NCBI GenBank assembly: GCA_026018925.1
Contig: JAKSZU010000518.1
Coordinates: forward strand, 26,343 to 90,342
Source of the DNA: Tupaia tana
Taxonomy: Eukaryota; Chordata; Mammalia; Scandentia; Tupaiidae
Length of the DNA: 64,000 nucleotides
Reading direction: 5' to 3'
The notes beneath the pieces were generated by a model, which saw only the letters and a list, made by a program, of their open reading frames with translations, was not told where the DNA came from and ran no database searches. Positions 57,379 through 64,000 of this stretch are shown here, in pieces. A program made the position numbers and the translations under genes. How positions within the stretch are numbered: the first letter of the stretch is position 1; each line of letters opens with the position of its first letter.

Positions 57379-57410
57379 GCTAGGTGTTAAAAAGAGAATG
57401 CAGGGGGGTC

Positions 57411-57444
57411 AAGGGAAAAGAAAAGAGAAAAAAAAAAAAAAAAA
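57411..57444 (+). repeat. All-purine tract ending in poly(A)
   Basis: A 34-nt run without pyrimidines: a mirror-symmetric GAAAAGAAAAG core, then GAG, then 17 A. Every full-length monomer has it. The terminal A-run ranges from about 10 to 23 and is the main source of unit-length variation. It is sometimes interrupted by one G (for example near 1,135, 2,564, 12,144, 15,741, 17,420, 28,163), a T (1,619, 22,919, 27,213, 49,689) or a C (7,334, 9,739, 37,230). It may be a relic of a retroposed 3' end or simple slippage; the sequence does not decide. Confidence 0.8.
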
Positions 57445-60260
57445 CCCGCCTTAAGGCGATCCTGGCTACCTACCTAGAAGGTGGAGTCTGGGGCCTGGGG
57501 GTCTGGAAGTGGGGTGGGGGTCAGAGGTGACCCTCCCTCAGTGTCCCTTGCTGGCCAGAGGCTTGCAGGTGACGCTATTGCCTGCTGGCAGTCCAGGAAG
57601 GTCTGGGGGGAGAAGGAGGGCTAGGTGTTAAAAAGAGAATGCAGGGGGTTCAAGGGAAAAGAAAAGAGAAAAAAAAAAAAAACCCGCCTTAAGGCGATCC
57701 TGGCTACCTACCTAGAAGGTGGACTCTGGGGCCTGGGGGTCTGGAAGTGGGGTGGGGGTCAGAGGTGACCCTCCCTCAGTGTCCCTTGCTGGCCAGAGAC
57801 TTGCAGGACACGCTATAGCCTGCTGGCAGTCCAGGAAGGTCTGGGGGGAGAAGGAGGGCTAGGTGTTAAAAAGAGAATGCAGGGGGGTCAAGGGAAAAGA
57901 AAAGAGAAAAAAAAAAATAAAAACCCGCCTTAAGGCGATCCTGGCTACCTACCTAGAAGGTGGAGTCTGGGGCCTGGGGGTCTGGAAGTGGGGTGGGGGT
58001 CAGAGGTGACCCTCCCTCAGTGTCCCTTGCTGGCCAGAGGCTTGCAGGTGACGCTATTGCCTGCTGGCAGTCCAGGAAGGTCTGGGGGGAGAAGGAGGGC
58101 TAGGTGTTAAAAAGAGAATGCAGGGGGGTCAAGGGAAAAGAAAAGAGAAAAAAAAAAAAAAAAACCTGCCTTAAGGCGATCCTGGCTACCTACCTAGAAG
58201 GTGGAGTCTGGGGCCTGGGGGTCTGGAAGTGGGGTGGGGGTCAGAGGTGACCCTCCCTCAGTGTCCCTTGCTGGCAGAGGCTTGCAGGTGACGCTATTGC
58301 CTGCTGGCAGTCCAGGAAGGTCTGGGGGGAGAAGGAGGGCTAGGTGTTAAAAAGAGAATGCAGGGGGGTCAAGGGAAAAGAAAAGAGAAAAAAAAAAAAA
58401 AAAAACCCGCCTTAAGGCGATCCTGGCTACCTACCTAGAAGGTGGAGTCTGGGCCCTGGGGGTCTGGAAGTGGGGTGGGGGTCAGAGGTGACCCTCCCTC
58501 AGTGTCCCTTGCTGGCCAGAGGCTTGCAGGTGACGCTATTGCCTGCTGGCAGTCCAGGAAGGTCTGGGGGGAGAAGGAGGCCTAGGTGTTAAAAAGAGAA
58601 TGCAGGGGTTCAAGGGAAAAGAAAAGAGAAAAAAAAAAAAACCCGCCTTAAGGCGATCCTGGCTACCTACCTAGAAGGTGGAGTCTGGGGCCTGGGGGTC
58701 TGGAAGTGGGGTGGGGGTCAGAGGTGACCCTCCCTCAGTGTCCCTTGCTTGCCAGAGGCTTGCAGGTGACGCTATTGCCTGGTGGCAGTCCAGGAAGGTC
58801 TGGGGGGAGAAGGAGGGCTAGGTGTTAAAAAGAGAATGCAGGGGGGTCAAGGGAAAAGAAAAGAGAAAAAAAAAAAAAACCCGCCTTAAGGCGATCTTGG
58901 CTACCTACCTAGAAGGTGGAGTCTGGGGCCTGGGGGTCTGGAAGTGGGGTGGGGGTCAGAGGTGACCCTCCCTCAGTGTCCCTTGCTGGCCAGAGGCTTG
59001 CAGGTGACGCTATTGCCTGCTGGCAGTCCAGGAAGTTCTGGGGGGAGAAGGAGGGCTAGGTGTTAAAAAGAGAATGCAGGGGGGTCAAGGGAAAAGAAAA
59101 GAGAAAAAAAAAAAAAACCCGCCTTAAGGCGATCCTGGCTACCTACCTAGAAGGTGGAGTCTGGGGCCTGGGGGTCTGGAAGTGGGGTGGGGGTCAGAGG
59201 TGACCCTCCCTCAGTGTCCTTTGCTGGCCAGAGGCTTGCAGGTGACGCTATTGCCTGCTGCCAGTCCAGGAAGGTCTGGGGGGAGAAGGAGGGCTAGGTG
59301 TTAAAAAGAGAATGCAGGGGGGTCAAGGGAAAAGAAAAGAGGAAAAAAAAAAAAAACCCGCCTTAAGGCGATCCTGGCTACCTACCTAGAAGGTGGAGTC
59401 TGGGGCCTGGGGGTCTGGAAGTGGGGTGGGGGTCAGAGGTGACCCTCCCTCAGTGTCCCTTGCTGGCCAGAGGCTTGCAGGTGACGCTATTGCCTGCTGG
59501 CCGTCCAGGAAGGTCTGGGGGGAGAAGGAGGGCTAGGTGTTAAAAAGAGAATGCAGGGGGGTCAAGGGAAAAGAAAAGAGAAAAAAAAAAAAAAAACCTG
59601 CCTTAAGGCGATCCTGGCTACCTAACTAGAAGGTGGAGTCTGGGGCCTGGGGGTCTGGAAGTGGGGTGGGGGTCAGAGGTGACCCTCCCTCAGTGTCCCT
59701 TGCTGGCCAGAGACTTGCAGGACACGCTATAGCCTGCTGGCAGTCCAGGAAGGTCTGGGGGGAGAAGGAGGGCTAGGTGTTAAAAAGAGAATGCAGGGGG
59801 GTCAAGGGAAAAGAAAAGAGAAAAAAAAAAATAAAAACCCGCCTTAAGGCGATCCTGGCTACCTACCTAGAAGGTGGAATCTGGGGCCTGGGGGTCTGGA
59901 AGTGGGGTGGGGGTCAGAGGTGACCCTCCCTCAGTGTCCCTTGCTGGCCAGAGGCTTGCAGGTGACGCTATTGCCTGCTGGCAGTCCAGGAAGGTCTGGG
60001 GGGAGAAGGAGGGCTAGGTGTTAAAAAGAGAATGCAGGGGTTCAAGGGAAAAGAAAAGAGAAAAAAAAAAAAACCCGCCTTAAGGCGATCCTGGCTACCT
60101 ACCTAGAAGGTGGAGTCTGGGGCCTGGGGGTCTGGAAGTGGGGTGGGGGTCAGAGGTGACCCTCCCTCAGTGTCCCTTGCTGGCCAGAGGCTTGCAGGTG
60201 ACGCTATTGCCTGCTGGCAGTCCAGGAAGGTCTGGGGGGAGAAGGAGGGCTAGGTGTTAA

Positions 60261-63200
60261 AAAGAGAATGCAGGGGGGTCAAGGGAAAAGAAATGAGAAA
60301 AAAAAAAAAACCCGCCTTAAGGCGATCCTGGCTACCTACCTAGAAGGTGGAGTCTGGGGCCTGGGGGTCTGGAAGTGGGGTAGGGGTCAGAAGTGACCCT
60401 CCCTCAGTGTCCCTTGCTGGCCAGAGGCTTGCAGGTGACGCTATTGCCTGCTGGCAGTCCAGGAAGGTCTGGGGGGAGAAGGAGGGCTAGGTGTTAAAAA
60501 GAGAATGCAGGGGGGTCAAGGGAAAAGAAAAGAGAAAAAAAAAAAAAAACCCGCCTTAAGGCGATCCTGGCTACCTACCTAGAAGGTGGAGTCTGGGGCC
60601 TGGGGGTCTGGAAGTGGGGTGGGGGTCAGAGGTGACCCTCCCTCAGTGTCCCTTGCTGGCCAGAGGCTTGCAGGTGACGCTATTGCCTGCTGGCAGTCCA
60701 GGAAGGTCTGGGGGGAGAAGGAGGGCTAGGTGTTAAAAAGAGAATGCAGGGGGTTCAAGGGAAAAGAAAAGAGAAAAAAAAAAAAAAACCCGCCTTAAGG
60801 CGATCCTGGCTACCTACCTAAAAGGTGGAGTCTGGGGCCTGGGGGTCTGGAAGTGGGGTGGGGGTCAGAGGTGACCCTCCCTCAGTGTCCCTTGCTGGCC
60901 AGAGGCTTGCAGGTGACGCTATAGCCTGCTGGCAGTCCAGGAAGGTCTGGGGGGAGAAGGAGGGCTAGGTGTTAAAAAGAGAATGCAGGGGGGTCAAGGG
61001 AAAAGAAAAGAGAAAAAAAAAAAAAAAACCCGCCTTAAGGCGATCCTGGCTACCTACCTAGAAGGTGGAGTCTGGGGCCTGCGGGTCTGGAAGTGGGGTG
61101 GGGGTCAGAGGTGACCCTCCCTCAGTGTCCCTTGCTGGCCAGAGGCTTGCAGGTGACGCTATTGCCTGCTGGCAGTCCCTGGAAGGTCTGGGGGGAGAAG
61201 GAGGGCTAGGTGTTAAAAAGAGAATGCAGGGGGGTCAAGGGAAAAGAAAAGAGAAAAAAAAAAAAAAAACCTGCCTTAAGGCGATCCTGGCTACCTACCT
61301 AGAAGGTGGAGTCTGGGGCCTGGGGGTCTGGAAGTGGGGTGGGGGTCAGAGGTGACCCTCCCTCAGTGTCCCTTGCTGGCCAGAGGCTTGCAGGTGACGC
61401 TATTGCCTGCTGGCAGTCCAGGAAGGTCTGGGGGGAGTAGGAGGGCTAGGTGTTAAAAAGAGAATGCAGGGGGGTCAAGGGAAAAGAAAAGAGAAAAAAA
61501 AAAAAACCCCGCCTTAAGGCGATCCTGGCTACCTACCTAGAAGGTGGAGTCTGGGCCCCTGGGGGTCTGGAAGTGGGGTGGGGGTCAGAGGTGACCCTCC
61601 CTCAGTGTCCCTTGCTGGCCAGAGGCTTGCAGGACACGCTATTTGCCTGCTGGCAGTCCAGGAAGGTCTGGGGGGAGAAGGAGGCCTAGGTGTTAAAAAG
61701 AGAATGCAGGGGGGTCAAGGGAAAAGAAAAGAGAAAAAAAAAAAAAACCCGCCTTAAGGCGATCCTGGCTACCTACCTAGAAGGTGGAGTCTGGGGCCTG
61801 GGGTCTGGAAGTGGGGTGGGGGTCAGAGGTGACCCTCCCTCAGTGTCCCTTGCTGGCCAGAGGCTTGCAGGTGACGCTATTGCCTGCTGGCAGTCCAGGA
61901 AGGTCTGGGGGGAGAAGGAGGGCCTAGGTGTTAAAAAGAGAATGCAGGGGGGTCAAGGGAAAAGAAAAGAGAAAAAAAAAAAAACCCGCCTTAAGGCGAT
62001 CTTGGCTACCTACCTAGAAGGTGGAGTCTGGGGCCTGGGGGTCTGGAAGTGGGGTGGGGGTCAGAGGTAACCCTCCCTCAGTGTCCCTTGCTGGCCAGAG
62101 GCTTGCAGGTGACGCTATTGCCTGCTGGCAGTCCAGGAAGGTCTGGGGGGAGAAGGAGGGCTAGGTGTTAAAAAGAGAATGCAGGGGGGTCAAGGGAAAA
62201 GAAAAGAGAAAAAAAAAAAAAAAAACCCGCCTTAAGGCGATCCTGGCTACCTACCTAGAAGGTGGAGTCTGGGGCCTGGGGGTCTGGAAGAGGGGTAGGG
62301 GTCAGAGGTGACCCTCCCTCAGTGTCCCTTGCTGGCCAGAGGCTTGCAGGTGACACTATTGCCTGCTGGCAGTCCAGGAAGGTCTGGGGGGAGAAGGAGG
62401 GCTAGGTGTTAAAAAGAGAATGCAGGGGGGTCAAGGGAAAAGAAAAGAGAAAAAAAAAAAAAAAAAACCCGCCTTAAGGCGATCCTGGCTACCTACCTAG
62501 AAGGTGGAGTCTGGGGCCTGGGGGTCTGGAAGTGGGGTGGGGGTCAGAGGTGACCCTCCCTCAGTGTCCCTTGCTGGCCAGAGGCTTGCAGGTGACGCTA
62601 TTGCCTGCTGGCCGTCCAGGAAGGTCTGGGGGGAGAAGGAGGGCTAGGTGTTAAAAAGAGAATGCAGGGGGGTCAAGGGAAAAGAAAAGAGAAAAAAAAA
62701 AAAAAAACCCGCATTAAGGCGATCCTGGCTACCTACCTAGAAGGTGGAGTCTGGGGCCTGGGGGTCTGGAAGTGGGGTGGGGGTCAGAGGTGACCCTCCC
62801 TCAGTGTCCCTTGCTGGCCAGAGGACTTGCAGGTGACGCTATTGCCTGCTGGCAGTCCAGGAAGTTCTGGGGGGAGAAGGAGGGCTAGGTGTTAAAAAGA
62901 GAATGCAGGGGGGTCAAGGGAAAAGAAAAGAGAAAAAAAAAAAAACCCGCCTTAAGGCTATCCTGGCTACCTACCTAGAAGGTGGAGTCTGGGGCCTGGG
63001 GGTCTGGAAGTGGGGTGGGGGTCAGAGGTGACCCTCCCTCAGTCTCCCTTGCTGGCCAGAGGCTTGCAGGTGACGCTATTGCCTGCTGGCAGTCCAGGAA
63101 GGTCTGGGGGGAGAAGGAGGGCTAGGTGTTAAAAAGAGAATGCAGGGGGTTCAAGGGAAAAGAAAAGAGAAAAAAAAAAAAAAACCTGCCTTAAGGCGAT

Positions 63201-64000
63201 CCTGGCTATCTACCTAGAAGGTGGAGTCTGGGGCCTGGGGGTCTGGAAGTGGGGTGGGGGTCAGAGGTGACCCTCCCTCAGTGTCCCTTGCTGGCCAGAG
63301 GCTTGCAGGTGACGCTATTGCCTGCTGGCAGTCCAGGAAGTTCTGGGGGGAGAAGGAGGGCTAGGTGTTAAAAAGAGAATGCAGGGGGGTCAAGGGAAAA
63401 GAAATGAGAGAAAAAAAAAAAAAAAACCCTCATTAAGGCGATCCTGGCTACCTACCTAGAAGGTGGAGTCTGGGGCCTGGGGGTCTGGAAGTGGCGTGGG
63501 GGTCAGAGGTGACCCTCCCTCAGTGTCCCTTGCTTGCCAGAGGCTTGCAGGTGACGCTATTGCCTGCTGGCAGTCCAGGAAGGTCTGGGGGAGAAGGGAG
63601 GGCTATGTGTTAAAAGAGAATGCAGGGGGGTCAAGGAAAAGAAAAGAGAAAAAAAAAAAAAAACCCGCCTTAAGGCGATCCTGGCTACTACCTAGAAGGT
63701 GGAGTCTGGGGCCTGGGTGTCTGGAAGTGGGGTGGGTTCAGAGGTGACCCTCCCTCAGTGTCCCTTGCTGGCCAGAGGCTTGCAGGTGACGCTATTGCCT
63801 GCTGGCAGTCCAGGAAGGTCTGGGGGGAGAAGGAGGGCTAGGTGTTAAAAAGAGAATGCAGGGGGGTCAAGGGAAAAGAAAAGAGAAAAAAAAAAAAAAA
63901 ACCCGCCTTAAGGCGATCCTGGCTACCTACCTAGAAGGTGGAGTCTGGGGCCTGGGGGTCTGGAAGTGGGGTGGGGGTCAGAGGTGACCCTCCCTCAGTG
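60261..64000. repeat. Right-hand array segment with more indels
   Basis: About 15-16 units with more small insertions and deletions than elsewhere: cagtccctggaagg (61,174), gggggagtagg (61,433), gggcccctggggg (61,554), ctatttgcctg (61,640), ggcctggggtctgg with lost G (61,796), gagggcctagg (61,917), gaggacttgcaggtg (62,821), gagaagggaggg (63,591), gtgttaaaagag (63,608), gtcaaggaaaag (63,631), ggctactacctag (63,682) and ggtgggttcagagg (63,731). The gtggcgtgg/ctatgtg unit recurs at 63,492-63,605. The array continues past the window edge. Confidence 0.8.

Larger units (their letters stand above)
57204..57444 (+). repeat. Reference monomer, class A
   Basis: This 241-bp copy matches what I read as the majority sequence and serves as a coordinate reference. 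In order it holds the palindrome (57,206-57,217), four G-runs (57,249-57,279), the GGGTCA/TGACCC inverted repeat (57,277-57,292), the class A diagnostic gaggcttgcaggtgac, a G-rich GGGGAGAAGGAGG block (57,366-57,378), a second six-G run (57,403-57,408), and an all-purine stretch (57,411-57,444) ending in 17 A. The choice of the ccc after the A-tract as first base is arbitrary because a tandem array has no natural phase. Confidence 0.9.
56965..60260. repeat. Array segment with fragments of the 3.6-3.8-kb block
   Basis: After two or three consensus units, markers from the end of the 16-unit block reappear in order but with different spacing: gctatagcc (57,811), T-interrupted A-tract (57,917), ggaggcctagg (58,577), gcaggggttcaagg (58,600), cctggtggcag (58,778), gatcttgg (58,894); then a second run ggccgtccagg (59,500), taactagaagg (59,622), gctatagcc (59,729), T-interrupted A-tract (59,831), gcaggggttcaagg (60,034). 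A single-base loss gives gctggcagagg at 58,271. I read this as a diverged or rearranged continuation of the same block. Confidence 0.7.
1..64000. repeat. Tandem satellite array, unit about 240 bp
   Basis: The window consists entirely of head-to-tail copies of one unit of about 239-241 bp, all in one orientation, with no unique sequence between them and no array edge reached. Recurring landmarks are cccgccttaaggcg, ggtggagtctggggcctg, cagaggtgaccctccctc, ggcagtccaggaaggtctgg, taggtgttaaaaagagaatg and a final A-tract. Most copies differ from the consensus at only a few positions; length differences come mainly from the A-tract. By hand count the consensus is about 56% GC, with about 89 G to 45 C on the + strand and three CpGs. 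I do not recognise the family. It is not alpha satellite (171 bp) and has no CENP-B box. Centromeric, pericentromeric, subtelomeric or interstitial location cannot be decided from the sequence. Confidence 0.98.

Noticed and set aside
57204-57444. Alu/SINE origin, because of the A-rich tail and the words gatcctggctac and atcctggcta
   Set aside because: Similarity to the Alu consensus is limited to about ten bases, no A/B box promoter is visible, and no target-site duplications exist in a tandem array. A retroposed origin remains possible but is not supported.
57204-57444. CENP-B box or alpha-satellite relationship
   Set aside because: No TTCGNNNNANNCGGG match on either strand, wrong unit length and wrong base composition.
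1-64000. Open reading frames of 60-126 codons on the + strand with similar translated products
   Set aside because: They recur at the repeat period in several frames, begin at GTG/ATG inside the unit, run through the A-tract as lysines and stop within one or two units. Unit length is not a constant multiple of three and A-tract changes shift the frame. No conserved domain, signal or codon pattern supports a gene.
1-64000. CRISPR-like direct repeats
   Set aside because: The repeats are about 240 bp and abut directly, with no short repeat plus unique spacer architecture.

Overview
The whole 64 kb window is one uninterrupted tandem satellite array. A unit of about 239-241 bp repeats head to tail from the first base to the last, roughly 265-270 times, always in the same orientation. 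I see no protein-coding gene, RNA gene, mobile element insertion, CRISPR array or flanking unique DNA. Short open frames of 60-126 codons occur, all on the + strand and recurring at the repeat period. They are by-products of the repeat, with lysine runs coming from the A-tract, and are not annotated as genes. The host is most likely a vertebrate, possibly a mammal. Evidence: a long homogeneous satellite, a G-rich unit (about 56% GC by hand count) with only three CpGs where about 17 would be expected, and recurrent CpG-to-TpG/CpA changes at exactly those CpGs, as in a genome that methylates its germline DNA. I do not recognise the satellite family and cannot name the species.

Unit layout, taking 57,204-57,444 as a reference copy: a 12-bp perfect palindrome CGCCTTAAGGCG at the start; a G-run block; an inverted repeat GGGTCA-GAGG-TGACCC; a pyrimidine-rich middle; a GGGGAGAAGGAGG block; then a 34-nt all-purine stretch ending in an A-tract of about 10-23 A. 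The + strand carries about twice as many G as C. Two main unit classes exist, differing at linked sites in the middle (cttgcaggtgac versus cttgcaggacac) and often at the first CpG.

Regional structure: diagnostic point variants show that the array is built from nested higher-order duplications, not a simple run of equal monomers. From left to right: mixed monomers (1-5.5 kb); a 3-unit duplication (5.58-6.6 kb); a 10-unit duplication of about 2.4 kb holding four copies of a 606-bp module with a 129-bp truncated unit (6.86-11.47 kb); a near-identical 7-unit, 1.68-kb tandem duplication (15.03-18.39 kb); 5-, 14- and 18-unit duplications (19.4-27.7 kb); 5/6-unit and 23-unit duplications (28.3-35.2 kb); a 17-unit, 4.08-kb duplication (38.6-46.4 kb); and a 16/15-unit module in two full copies and a third partial one (46.4-56.6 kb). 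Truncated units occur only left of 15 kb, while a linked gtggcgtgg/ctatgtg unit variant occurs only right of about 38 kb.

The strongest anomaly is at 56,627-56,964, where unit fragments are shuffled into non-consensus order across about a dozen junctions, exactly where the third 3.6-3.8-kb module breaks off. It is either a complex template-switching scar or an assembly error. The last 3 kb also carry more small indels than the rest. No gene network can be described here; the content is structural DNA with candidate protein-binding and recombination-related motifs repeated several hundred times.
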